This document shows, one piece after another, positions 17,755 through 25,995 of a stretch of DNA of 64,000 nt; positions within the stretch are counted from its first letter, which is position 1, and each line of letters starts with the position of its first letter. The position numbers and the translations under genes are program-made. Where the stretch lies: positions 1,736,001 to 1,800,000 of the forward strand of contig NZ_CP019445.1 in the NCBI RefSeq assembly GCF_001975225.1, read 5' to 3'. Source of the DNA: Kosakonia cowanii JCM 10956 = DSM 18146 (lineage in GTDB: Bacteria > Pseudomonadota > Gammaproteobacteria > Enterobacterales > Enterobacteriaceae). Below the pieces are notes generated by a model. That model had not been told where the DNA came from, did not search any database, and saw only the letters and a program-made list of their open reading frames with translations.

Positions 17755-17785
17755 CCGGAGGCGGCATGAGGGGAACCGCCTCCGG
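17755..17785 (-). terminator. Strong hairpin after the porin gene
   Basis: Ten-base arms (17755-17764 and 17776-17785) enclose an 11-nt loop just past the porin stop. The U tract is weak, so it may stabilise the mRNA end rather than terminate by itself. Confidence 0.6.
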
Positions 17786-17794
17786 GCTGTTACC

Positions 17795-19174
17795 TTACCA
17801 CCAGGCTTCCCACATCGCGCCGATGTTGAGCGAGTCGAGGGAGGTATCGTTGGTGCCGTTAACGCGCGCGGTGCGTTTGTTATCCACTTCGCCGCCGGTC
17901 ACGTAGAAGCGCAGCATCGGGCGGAACTCCGGCCCCATCGCGATAGAGATGTTCTGCGACAGCGTGGCCTTCCAGCCGTGGTTGTCGCCGCCATCATCAT
18001 AATCCACGCGCTGGTAGCCCAGCTCCAGCCAGGTCGAGTGCACATCGTTCCACCAGTGCATCGGGCGAACAATCGCGCCATAGTTGCGGCGGTTATCCGT
18101 TTTTATGCTGCTGTTGTCGTAATCATGGAAGGCGAGCAGGTAATCCACCTGGGTTTGCTGGGTGAATTTATAGGTCCCTTCAAAGCTGGTGTAGATGGCC
18201 TTCAGATCGTCGGTTTTGTTAAAGACGCTGTTGTCCGAGTTATCGGAGTAGCGGGCGATCAGTTTGTTGATGCCGCTGTCGTAGGTATGGCTCAGCACCG
18301 CGCCGCCCTGCCAGGCGTGCAGGCGCTCGTCGCGATCCACCGCTTTCGAGTCAAAGCCGTAGTTGGCGTAAATCTCCAGATCGAGCGGGCCGACTTTCAT
18401 GCCGTGCACTTTTGAGGTGACCGCATAGTTGCCTTTATCGCCAACGTTAGAGCTGCCGGTACAGGTAATGCGCGACGGGTTGGATTCATCCTCCAGCACT
18501 TCCGGGCTACAGGATTCGATCGAGCCAACGGCCGCAACGTCAAACTGCACGCCGCCGATATCGAAGTTTTTCACCCCCGCGCCCTGACCGTCGTGGTTCA
18601 TCCAGAAGTAGTCGTTGATCCCCTGCTGCGGACGCTGGTGGAAATCACGCCCCGCCCAGAAATAGGCGTTAGGGTTGGAGGCCAGCAGATTAGTCACGCC
18701 AGCGTAGGCTTTTTTCAGGTTAACTTCATCGCCCCAGTGATCGAACATCACGTTGATGTCCCAGATCGCGCCGTTATCGCCTTTGAACGCTTTCGAGAGC
18801 TGGAATTCGCCGCCGTTGCCTTCGTTGCCAAGGCGACCAATCGCCGACGCGCCGTTGTAGGAGCCGTCAACGCCGACATACTTCTGATCGCCGGACTGGT
18901 AATGCGCGCCATAGCGGGCATAACCGGTAAATTTCACGCCGTAAGGGATCGCCAAATCGGGGGTTTGCGCTGCGCTTTGCGGCTCCACTACCACATCGGC
19001 TTTTTTATTAATTGCGGCGTCCATTTTCGCCTCGCGTTCCGCCAGCGCTTTATCCACCGCTTTTGCGACAATGGCGTCAATTTGCTCTTGCGTAAACTCC
19101 TGGGCGAGGGCGGAACCAGAGCAAAGTGTAGCCGCAACCGCCAGCGCCACTGGAAGTTTTTTATTTATCTTCAT
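17795..19174 (-). CDS. LamB/ScrY-type carbohydrate porin
   Basis: A 459-residue outer-membrane protein with a 25-residue signal peptide ending GSALA. A short coiled coil follows (about 28-60), as in ScrY and BglH, then an 18-strand LamB-type barrel. The C-terminus ends MWEAWW, an aromatic BAM-recognition signal. It should pass beta-glucoside oligosaccharides. It is the last gene of the IIB-IIC-GH1-IIA-porin operon but has a 144-bp leader of its own, so an extra promoter or RNA control is possible. There is no enzyme downstream. Confidence 0.92.
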   Translation of the reverse strand: MKINKKLPVALAVAATLCSGSALAQEFTQEQIDAIVAKAVDKALAEREAKMDAAINKKADVVVEPQSAAQTPDLAIPYGVKFTGYARYGAHYQSGDQKYVGVDGSYNGASAIGRLGNEGNGGEFQLSKAFKGDNGAIWDINVMFDHWGDEVNLKKAYAGVTNLLASNPNAYFWAGRDFHQRPQQGINDYFWMNHDGQGAGVKNFDIGGVQFDVAAVGSIESCSPEVLEDESNPSRITCTGSSNVGDKGNYAVTSKVHGMKVGPLDLEIYANYGFDSKAVDRDERLHAWQGGAVLSHTYDSGINKLIARYSDNSDNSVFNKTDDLKAIYTSFEGTYKFTQQTQVDYLLAFHDYDNSSIKTDNRRNYGAIVRPMHWWNDVHSTWLELGYQRVDYDDGGDNHGWKATLSQNISIAMGPEFRPMLRFYVTGGEVDNKRTARVNGTNDTSLDSLNIGAMWEAWW

Positions 19175-19318
19175 GGTTATCTCAATATAGTAAGTTGTTC
19201 TCAGACAATAACCTTCCGCTCCGTTACAGAGTGGAATATTGCCATCATCAAAACAGACTGCTTTATTTTATTAAGTTGGGTACAGACGTATTAAGATTTA
19301 CCGTAATCACTTCTCCAT

Positions 19319-19624
19319 TCAGTTACGCTGATAAAGCTGAACGATCTCCTCAGATAATTCACGAGCTAATAACGACGTCATTAAATGGTCCTGCGCATGT
19401 ACCATAATTAAGGTCATCGGCTGGCGGCCTTCGCCAGCATCCTGTTCGATTAATTTGGTTTGCATCTGGTGTGCCTGGCGCGCATAGCCATCGGCCTCTT
19501 TCAACAGCAGTTTCGCTTCATCGATGTTGCCTTCACGCGCGGAGCGCAGGGCTTCAAAGCAGAGGCTGCGCGACTGCCCGGCGTTGACGATAATCTCCAT
19601 TACCGCCTCTTCAAGTGCGACCAT
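19319..19624 (-). CDS. PTS lactose/cellobiose-family EIIA
   Basis: A 101-residue phosphocarrier of the lactose-N,N'-diacetylchitobiose (Lac) PTS family. The active-site motif is VHAQDHLM, with His76 the likely phosphorylated residue. The protein is a compact three-helix bundle that trimerises. It passes phosphate from HPr to the IIB protein at 22377. It lies 5 bp after the GH1 gene in the same operon. The close match to ChbA-type IIA suggests a beta-1,4 or aryl-beta disaccharide substrate. Confidence 0.95.
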   Translation of the reverse strand: MVALEEAVMEIIVNAGQSRSLCFEALRSAREGNIDEAKLLLKEADGYARQAHQMQTKLIEQDAGEGRQPMTLIMVHAQDHLMTSLLARELSEEIVQLYQRN

Positions 19625-19629
19625 AATTT

Positions 19630-21021
19630 TTAATCCTGAGTAGTGAAACCATTATTCTCAGCGGTGGCGGCAAACCACTCTCCGCTTTTTTTAACGGTGC
19701 GTTGTTGGGTGTCGAGATCTAATTGCACAAAACCGTAGCGGTTTTTATAGGCATTACACCACGACCAGTTATCAATAAAGGTCCACATATGGTAGCCAAG
19801 ACAGTTGCTGCCTTCGCTAATCCCTTTATGCAGCCAGATAAGGTGATCGCGAACGAAATTAATTCGGTAGCTATCGTTTATTTGGCCATTTTCAATAAAC
19901 CGCTGTTCATTCTCGACACCCATACCGTTTTCAGAAATAAAACAGCGCGGGTTACCGTAATTCATGCGCAGGTTAGTGAGAATATCGTAAATACCCGGTT
20001 CATAAATTTCCCACCCGCGATAAGGGTTCATTTTACGGCCCGGCATATCGTAATAATCAAACAACCACTCCGGCATAAACGGTGAATCGGGATTGACCGC
20101 GCTCTCCCGGCACTTTACCCGCCGCGGCTGGTAATAGTTGATGCCGAGCAGATCGATCTTCCCTTCTGCGATCAGCGCAATATCGTCTGGCTGGCAGGCG
20201 GGCAGCTGATTGTGCTCTTTCAGCAGCGCCACCAGGTCAGCGGGATACTCGCCACGCAGTACCGGGTCGAGAAAACTGCGGTTAAACAGTAAGTCAGCGT
20301 AGTGCGCCGCCTTCACATCCGCCGGGTGCTGCGAACGCGGATAAGAGGGCGTCAGGTTGAGCACAATGCCAATCTCACCGGGATGATGCCCGGCGCGAAA
20401 GGCGCGCACCGCGCTGGCGTGAGCCAAAACCGTGTTGTAAGCCACCGTGGCTGCGCGTTTGAAGTCGACCACGTTCGGGTAGTGGAAATCGTAAAGATAC
20501 CCGCCTTCCACCGGCACAATCGGCTCGTTGAAGGTGAACCAGTGATGCACGCGATCGCCGAACAGCTCAAAGCAGATCTGCGCATAGCGGCTGAAGGCGT
20601 CGACCACTTCCCGGCTCTCCCAGCCGCCCTTCTCCTGCATCACCATCGGCATATCGAAGTGGAACAGGGTAATAAAAGGCGTAATGCCCTGCGCCAGCAG
20701 TTCGTCAATCACACTGTTATAAAACGCTACCGCCTGCGGATTCACCTCGCCGGTACCGTCCGGGATAAGACGCGCCCAGCTCAGTGAGGTGCGAAAGCTG
20801 TTGTGCTTTAGCTGCTTGAGCAGGGCGATATCCTGGCGCCAGTGGCGGTAAAAGGTCGACGTCTGCTGCGGCCCCACCTGCTGATGAAAACGCCACGGCT
20901 GACGGGCAAACCAGGCATCCCACGTGGTGGCGCTTTTACCGCCCTGTTCGCTTTCCCCTTCGGTTTGCAGCGCAGAGCAGGCGCTGCCCCACCAAAAGTT
21001 TGCGGGAAATTCATATTTCAT
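19630..21021 (-). CDS. 6-phospho-beta-glucosidase, GH1
   Basis: A 463-residue retaining glycoside hydrolase of family 1. The acid/base is Glu166 in TFNEP and the nucleophile Glu364 in ISENGMG. The N-terminus FPANFWWGSACSALQTEG is the usual GH1 opening. It should cleave the phosphorylated disaccharide delivered by the adjacent IIABC proteins to glucose and glucose 6-phosphate. It lies between IIC (12-bp gap) and IIA (5-bp gap). A 6-phospho-beta-galactosidase function cannot be excluded without comparing binding-site residues. Confidence 0.93.
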   Translation of the reverse strand: MKYEFPANFWWGSACSALQTEGESEQGGKSATTWDAWFARQPWRFHQQVGPQQTSTFYRHWRQDIALLKQLKHNSFRTSLSWARLIPDGTGEVNPQAVAFYNSVIDELLAQGITPFITLFHFDMPMVMQEKGGWESREVVDAFSRYAQICFELFGDRVHHWFTFNEPIVPVEGGYLYDFHYPNVVDFKRAATVAYNTVLAHASAVRAFRAGHHPGEIGIVLNLTPSYPRSQHPADVKAAHYADLLFNRSFLDPVLRGEYPADLVALLKEHNQLPACQPDDIALIAEGKIDLLGINYYQPRRVKCRESAVNPDSPFMPEWLFDYYDMPGRKMNPYRGWEIYEPGIYDILTNLRMNYGNPRCFISENGMGVENEQRFIENGQINDSYRINFVRDHLIWLHKGISEGSNCLGYHMWTFIDNWSWCNAYKNRYGFVQLDLDTQQRTVKKSGEWFAATAENNGFTTQD

Positions 21022-21033
21022 TACCGGCTCCTT

Positions 21034-22365
21034 TTAATTACTGCTGACGGTTTCCGCCATCGGGGCGCTGCTCTGCGCGGCTTTTTCCTCTTCTGCTTTC
21101 ATCAGCGAGTGCTCATAAGCGCGCAGGAAAGGCAGATACATCAGGGCGGACATCACCATACAGATCAAACACATTACCAGTGGGCTAAAGGCCCAGTTTG
21201 CCGCCCATGAAGCACCGATTGGCGCAGGCGTTGTCCACGGCGTCAGGGAGACTACCTGTGCCAGCAGCCCCATTTTGGTGGCGGTCCAGGCGAGCACGGC
21301 GTTAATCAGCGGAACGCAGACAAACGGCACAAACAGCATCGGGTTCATGATGATCGGCGCACCGAAGAGAATCGGTTCGTTGATGTTGAAGAAGCTCGGC
21401 ACCACGCCCATTTTGCCGATGGTACGCAAATGGGTGACGCGGCTGCGCAGTAACAGGAAGGCCAGCGGCAGCGTGGAACCGACACCGCCAATCAGCAGGT
21501 AGTGATCCCAGAAGCCTTGCAGATAGACATGCGGTAACGCTGCGCCCGCCGCCAGCGCGGCCTGGTTTGCGGAGAGGTTGGCCATCCAGAACGGGTTCAT
21601 GATGCCGGTGACAATCAGCGAACCGTGGATGCCGGCGAACCAGAAAATCTGGCACAGCAGCACAGAGAGCAGAACCGCGGGCAGCGAGTCGGAGGCGGAA
21701 ACCAGCGGCTCAAGCAGATGCATAATCGCCTGCGGCATAATCATGCCGGTTTGCGCTTCGATAAAGAGGTTGAGCGGGTGCAGCGTGCCAATAATCACCA
21801 GCACCGGAATGAGGATCTCAAACGAGCGGGCCACGCCGGTCGGCACCTCTTTCGGCAGACGAATAGTGATCTTGTGCTGTTTCAGCCAGGCATAAACCCG
21901 TGACGAGTAGATCGAGGTGATAAGCGCCGTAAAGATGCCCTGGCCCGAGAGATACTGCGTCGAGATGGTGCCATCTTTGTAAGGCGCGGCGACCAGCAGA
22001 AAGGCCATAAACGCCAGCAGGCCGGTCATCACCGGGTCGAGATTAAACTGGCGACCGAGACTGGCGCCAATACCGACAGAGATGAAAAAGGTCATCACCC
22101 CCATGCTGAGGTTAAATGGCAACATCAGCTGTTCGCGGTATTCGGTCGAGAAATCAAGCCACGCGCGGGCGAAGCCGACGGTGGTATCCGCTGAAAAGGG
22201 CGGGAAAATAAACACCAGCATAAATGAGCCGATGATCATAAACGGCAGCGCGGCGGTAAAGCCGTCGCGGATGGCGATAACGTACTTTTGCTGACCGAGA
22301 CGACCGGCCAGCGGCGTGATGCTTTGCTCAATCACCGTAATCATGGATTGGTAGAGGGAACTCAT
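21034..22365 (-). CDS. PTS cellobiose/lactose-family EIIC permease
   Basis: A 443-residue membrane component of a Lac-family PTS, ChbC/CelB-like, with about ten helices. It forms the translocation channel and binds the sugar during phosphorylation. Characteristic segments are IRDGFTAALPFMIIGSFMLVF near residue 30 and the FFNINEPILFGAPIIMNP motif near 328-345, a signature of these permeases. It is 11 bp from the IIB gene and 12 bp from the GH1 gene, so all are one transcript. No fused A or B domain is present. Confidence 0.95.
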   Translation of the reverse strand: MSSLYQSMITVIEQSITPLAGRLGQQKYVIAIRDGFTAALPFMIIGSFMLVFIFPPFSADTTVGFARAWLDFSTEYREQLMLPFNLSMGVMTFFISVGIGASLGRQFNLDPVMTGLLAFMAFLLVAAPYKDGTISTQYLSGQGIFTALITSIYSSRVYAWLKQHKITIRLPKEVPTGVARSFEILIPVLVIIGTLHPLNLFIEAQTGMIMPQAIMHLLEPLVSASDSLPAVLLSVLLCQIFWFAGIHGSLIVTGIMNPFWMANLSANQAALAAGAALPHVYLQGFWDHYLLIGGVGSTLPLAFLLLRSRVTHLRTIGKMGVVPSFFNINEPILFGAPIIMNPMLFVPFVCVPLINAVLAWTATKMGLLAQVVSLTPWTTPAPIGASWAANWAFSPLVMCLICMVMSALMYLPFLRAYEHSLMKAEEEKAAQSSAPMAETVSSN

Positions 22366-22376
22366 AAGAACACCTT

Positions 22377-22691
22377 TTAATGTGCCGCTTCAATCAGCGA
22401 CAGAGCATAGTCCAGTACCTCGTCGCCACGTTGCATGCCGTAATCCATCGGGTTGATGGGTTGTACCGGAATGCCCTGGGCGGCGGCCTTTTCTGCCAGT
22501 GTTTTTAACATGTATTTAACTTGTGGACCGAGAAGCACGACCTGGTAGCGTGGAAACTGCAGATCAAACTCAGCTACGCCGTACGCGTCGATCTCAACCG
22601 GGATATCGCGGGCTTTCGCCGCCTCTTCCATTTTTCTGACCAGCAGACTGGTGGACATACCGGCTGAGCAACACAACATGATCCTGAACAT
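22377..22691 (-). CDS. PTS lactose/cellobiose-family EIIB
   Basis: A 104-residue phosphotransfer protein with the active-site loop CSAGMSTSLL; Cys8 is the phosphorylated residue. The fold is the small alpha/beta type of ChbB. It takes phosphate from IIA (19319) and hands it to the sugar in IIC. It is the first gene of the operon, and its upstream region contains a LacI-type operator. Its length is normal for the family. Confidence 0.95.
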   Translation of the reverse strand: MFRIMLCCSAGMSTSLLVRKMEEAAKARDIPVEIDAYGVAEFDLQFPRYQVVLLGPQVKYMLKTLAEKAAAQGIPVQPINPMDYGMQRGDEVLDYALSLIEAAH

Positions 22692-22744
22692 CGTTAACCG
22701 TCCTCGAAGTGTAAAAAGTTATTGCGGAGACGATTGGATATCAT

Positions 22745-22762
22745 ATGGAAACCGGTTTCCAT
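22745..22762. promoter_or_regulatory. LacI-family operator 1
   Basis: ATGGAAACCGGTTTCCAT is an 18-bp perfect palindrome with the central CG step typical of LacI/GalR operators. It lies 53 bp upstream of the IIB start and is a likely site for the divergent regulator. Confidence 0.85.
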
Positions 22763-22869
22763 GGATTCGCCATAGAAGTGTGATAGCTGTCAATATCTGT
22801 AAATAATAAGGCTGAGTTATTGGATTTCCGTCACGAAATTGCGCCATTTGAACAGGCAAAACGGCGCAA

Positions 22870-22888
22870 ATGGAAAATCGGTTTCCAT
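22870..22888. promoter_or_regulatory. LacI-family operator 2
   Basis: ATGGAAAATCGGTTTCCAT repeats operator 1 with a one-base longer centre, 96 bp upstream of the regulator start. The two sites are 125 bp apart, allowing looping and autoregulation. Confidence 0.8.
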
Positions 22889-22983
22889 GAAAAAAAGAAA
22901 CGGCTATACTCGCGGTGGTTATAGATTAGCCATTGCAGTGTCTGTTTTTTGCGGGCGCACCTTGCGCCTGCCAGGGGAGAAAG

Positions 22984-23940
22984 ATGTCTACAATCAACGA
23001 CGTATCACGTTTAGCTGGGGTGTCGAAAGCCACAGTCTCACGGGTGTTGAGCGGTTCGCGCGGCGTTAAGGAAGCCAGCCGCCTCGCGGTACTGAAAGCG
23101 GTCGACGAGCTGAACTATCGGCCCAACGTTATCGCCCAGTCGCTGCTCAGCCAGTCGACAGGCTGCATCGGAGTGATTTGCGCCCAGGAGAACGTTAACC
23201 AGACCACCGGTTACCTCTACGCGCTGGAGAAGCATCTCAGCCAGAGCCAGAAGCACCTGCTGCTGCGCTTCGCTAATACCAAAGCAGAGGTGATGAGCGC
23301 GCTGGATGAGCTCACCTGCGGGCTGTGTGACGATGTGCTGATCATTGGCGCCCGTTTTCCGCTATCCATTGATGACGAGAATGTGATTCTCGTGGATTGC
23401 GTCGAGTCTGCCGATACTACGCTTAACAGCATTCAGTTCGATCGCGCCTTTGCCGCCGAAACCGCCTGCAACTACCTGACAAGCCAGGGCCGCCGTCAGA
23501 TCGCGCTTATTCACCCGCACAATGCCGCCGCCGAACAGGTACTGCACGGTTATAAACTGGCGCTGGAAAACAATTTCCTGCCCTTTAACCGCAACCTGGT
23601 CTTTATGGATGACACCTCATCATCCGTGGCGCTGCAGGTGCTGCTGAACAACGCCACCACGCTTAACTTCAACGCGTTACTGGTTGCCGATGAGCAGGAA
23701 GCGCAGCGCGTGATCCCGCAGTTACAGGCGTTTAATAAGTCGGTGCCGGAAGATATTATGGTCTTTAGCCTCGCCGGCTCGCTGCATCTGCCGGGTATTC
23801 CGACGATTCCGGCGATTGAATATTCAATGGATGCAATGGCCGCGCGTATTGTGTCGTGGCTCAATGAAAAAACGCAGAGCGTATTAGGGACATATCGCGT
23901 TCGCGGGGATTTAATTATTCCGGATGTAAGAAAACGCTAA
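22984..23940 (+). CDS. LacI-family repressor of the beta-glucoside operon
   Basis: A 318-residue regulator with an N-terminal LacI helix-turn-helix (TINDVSRLAGVSKATVSRVL, residues 3-22), a hinge helix near 45-60 and a periplasmic-binding-type sensor domain. The ATG at 22984 is preferred: GGGGAGA lies upstream and the HTH begins at once, as in relatives. Longer upstream frames read through the promoter. It is divergent from the PTS operon across a 292-bp region with two palindromes. The inducer is probably the phosphorylated or free beta-glucoside. Confidence 0.94.
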   Translation: MSTINDVSRLAGVSKATVSRVLSGSRGVKEASRLAVLKAVDELNYRPNVIAQSLLSQSTGCIGVICAQENVNQTTGYLYALEKHLSQSQKHLLLRFANTKAEVMSALDELTCGLCDDVLIIGARFPLSIDDENVILVDCVESADTTLNSIQFDRAFAAETACNYLTSQGRRQIALIHPHNAAAEQVLHGYKLALENNFLPFNRNLVFMDDTSSSVALQVLLNNATTLNFNALLVADEQEAQRVIPQLQAFNKSVPEDIMVFSLAGSLHLPGIPTIPAIEYSMDAMAARIVSWLNEKTQSVLGTYRVRGDLIIPDVRKR

Positions 23941-23948
23941 ATAAATGG

Positions 23949-23974
23949 GCCTCCAGACGGAGGCTTTTTATTTT
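23949..23974 (+). terminator. Terminator after the LacI regulator
   Basis: GCCTCC-AGAC-GGAGGC (23949-23964) is followed by TTTTTATTTT. Confidence 0.9.
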
Positions 23975-24141
23975 ATAGTGGATAAGAATACTCTCTTCGG
24001 CGGTTAACCTTTCCCAAACTCATCCTTCGCTATTGAAATGTAATAGAAAATAAACAAACCTATCATACATCGATTTTAAGGGAGCTTAATCGGTATCGAG
24101 TCGTACCTGTAAAATCCATTCTTTTAATAAGGAAGGTAGCT

Positions 24142-24585
24142 ATGCGGCACTCGAATATATGTGATTCAGGGATAAAAATCCTGTTCGCTTTTATTATTAT
24201 GATGGTCGCCATGCCTGCGGATTCACATATTCAGAAGCCAATATCCGCTGCGATCGTACAGGTGTCGACGGATTCATTTACCCCCCTTCTTACCTCTGGC
24301 CGCAATACGGTGGCCAGGCATTTCGTCCGCATCGCCGGCGAAAAGCAAAAAAGCACCGACCCTGATGGGCTGCGGCATCGGGACTATTTCCGCAACCTGT
24401 CAGAGTGCCCCCTCTCTTGCGATCTGTGTGCATCCTGCTGCACCTGTTTTATGGGGCTTAGCGATAATCGTTCACGGCTGACCAGCTACAGCGTGCCGTT
24501 TAAGCCAGAAAGCCGACGTTATTCCGGCGATATTGAATGGTTCTCACCCTGCTGCCACACCATGCAAATGGCAGCCTGTTACTGA
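24142..24585 (+). CDS. Cysteine-rich exported protein of unknown function
   Basis: A 147-residue protein with an N-terminal hydrophobic segment (about 12-26) that looks like a signal peptide. Ten cysteines are present, six packed in C-x3-C-x2-C-x2-CC-x-C at 89-102, a CC pair at 137-138 and one at 146. That spacing suggests either a disulfide-rich periplasmic protein or a metal/Fe-S site. GGAAGGTAGCT precedes the ATG and a strong terminator follows, both supporting a real gene. Lower GC than the backbone suggests transfer. I do not recognise the family. Confidence 0.6.
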   Translation: MRHSNICDSGIKILFAFIIMMVAMPADSHIQKPISAAIVQVSTDSFTPLLTSGRNTVARHFVRIAGEKQKSTDPDGLRHRDYFRNLSECPLSCDLCASCCTCFMGLSDNRSRLTSYSVPFKPESRRYSGDIEWFSPCCHTMQMAACY

Positions 24586-24650
24586 ATTGAGAGTGCGTTT
24601 TTTCATATACCCCTGCGTTGATGGTCTGACTTGTACGACTTGTTAGATTT

Positions 24651-24676
24651 GCCGGTCTGTGGACCGGCTTTTTTTT
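24651..24676 (+). terminator. Terminator after the cysteine-rich gene
   Basis: GCCGGTC-TGTG-GACCGGC is followed by TTTTTTTT, a strong intrinsic terminator on the plus strand. Confidence 0.93.
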
Positions 24677-24708
24677 GGCAGGCCGCCGCAGAGCCAAGGA
24701 GAAGAGCC

Positions 24709-24918
24709 GTGGAAAAGAGAGAGAGCCTCTGGAAAGTTGCCGGCATTACTAACCTCGCCAGCCGCCTCTATTGTCCGCTGGTCTCCCTGACGGATGGGCG
24801 TGTATTTCGCACAGTCCGACTGGAGCTTGATGGGGATCGGTTGAAATATATGACGCTGCGCGAGATAGAGGTGGTGGCGGTCAGCCTGATTAAAAATCAT
24901 GCTGATGAAAAGACCTGA
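24709..24918 (+). CDS. Small hypothetical protein, 69 residues
   Basis: Starts at GTG with AAGGAGAAG at 24697-24705 as ribosome site. The longer frame opening at 24631 is rejected because it spans a strong terminator. The product is mixed alpha/beta (LASRLYCPLVSLTDGRVFRTVRLELDGDRL), with a charged N-terminus and no membrane segment. I do not recognise it. The gene lies just after a terminator with only about 30 bp for a promoter, so its expression is uncertain. A structured inverted repeat follows the stop. Confidence 0.45.
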   Translation: MEKRESLWKVAGITNLASRLYCPLVSLTDGRVFRTVRLELDGDRLKYMTLREIEVVAVSLIKNHADEKT

Positions 24919-24945
24919 AACAGGCAGGCGTGCAGAAAGTAAAAA

Positions 24946-25015
24946 GCATTCGTCTGGGCACTACCTTCAATGCAAAAAAGAAGGCTGGAATAATCCCTAA
25001 TGCCCAGGCGAATGC
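24946..25015. repeat. Long imperfect inverted repeat, nested hairpin
   Basis: The 15-base arms 24946-24960 and 25001-25015 match at 14 of 15 positions around a 40-nt loop. The loop contains a second stem, CCTTC (24964-24968) with GAAGG (24980-24984). It could be a structured RNA, a transcript end shared by the flanking convergent genes, or a small mobile-repeat remnant. Confidence 0.65.
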
Positions 25016-25106
25016 GTTCTGAAAGCGCAGAAATAATGAGTGGAATATAGCGAGATGGCCGTGCGTTATAAAGCCCCGGATTTCACTATCAGATTAAATA
25101 ACGTGA

Positions 25107-25946
25107 TCAGGGAGGGTTCTCATCTGTCCCTGTTTTACATCCTTCATGGCAGGGTAAATTACATTTATCAGATTCTGAGTCATAGCAGAAGTGGTAAAGC
25201 GGGCAGGTTTCGCAGAGCGCTCTCTCATTATTACAGCGCGTCTTGTACAAATGGTTAAGGCACTCGTTATCCTGGTTTTTATCCTCAACACTTAATACGC
25301 GAATCAACTCACGGGAAGACATGGTGTGCTCAATTTTTTGCGCGAGTTGTGATTTGTAGGCATATATTGTTTTAATCTGTAGGTTCTTTAATTCCGCTAT
25401 TTTCTGTATGGAAAAACCCGCAATAAGCAGTCGCAGGGTGTTAATCTCATTGGGCGTTGCGCCCAGTAAATAAAGTCGATGATAGATTTTGTCCTGAATC
25501 TCTTTATATAACGTTTGCCTGTCATAGAGCAGATTCATCATTCTCGGTCGCATAATACCTGGCGAGAGGCAGACCGGTGAGCGATCCACACGCATCGCTG
25601 TCTCTATCTCTGCACGCGTCAGGGTAATCAGTTTCGAATGCGTTATGCAGCGCTTCTCTTCAAAATAAAATTCAGCAACGACTTTGTCATTGAGATGGAT
25701 TTTACGCGCGGTAAAGAAAACGGCGCGCAGGCGTGACGTTGAGGCGACCGCTGCAATAAGTAATACCTTACGGTGCGGTGACGCATCAATGATTAAGGGA
25801 AGTGAGGTGTTTTTATGCAGGGCCTCTAAAAGCTTTTGCTCATCCTGATATATTTTTATAACAATAAAGCTGTTTTTTTCAAAAAATGCGGTGATGGCCA
25901 GGAGCGCAGGCCAGGAATAGCTAAAGACGATGATCTCAGCAGACAT
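25107..25946 (-). CDS. LuxR-type regulator with a C-terminal eight-cysteine tail
   Basis: A 279-residue protein. Residues 1-125 form a response-receiver-like alpha/beta domain that lacks a clear phospho-acceptor triad. A LuxR/GerE helix-turn-helix lies at about 160-218 (LGATPNEINTLRLLIAGFSIQKIAEL, then IKTIYAYKSQLAQKI). The last 50 residues carry eight cysteines (229, 238, 245, 248, 254, 262, 266, 270), possibly binding metal or Fe-S. It is followed 49 bp further along the map by the Wzz-like gene, same strand, so the two may be cotranscribed. It resembles the orphan LuxR regulators of enterobacterial fimbrial and biofilm loci, but the target is unknown. Confidence 0.75.
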   Translation of the reverse strand: MSAEIIVFSYSWPALLAITAFFEKNSFIVIKIYQDEQKLLEALHKNTSLPLIIDASPHRKVLLIAAVASTSRLRAVFFTARKIHLNDKVVAEFYFEEKRCITHSKLITLTRAEIETAMRVDRSPVCLSPGIMRPRMMNLLYDRQTLYKEIQDKIYHRLYLLGATPNEINTLRLLIAGFSIQKIAELKNLQIKTIYAYKSQLAQKIEHTMSSRELIRVLSVEDKNQDNECLNHLYKTRCNNERALCETCPLYHFCYDSESDKCNLPCHEGCKTGTDENPP

Positions 25947-25995
25947 ACAAAAACTCCCTTTATTTATACCTGCAAGTATGAGAGGTATTTTATTT

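Noticed and set aside
24631..24708. Upstream start for the 69-residue gene at 24709
   Set aside because: The extension would translate through a perfect intrinsic terminator at 24651-24676.
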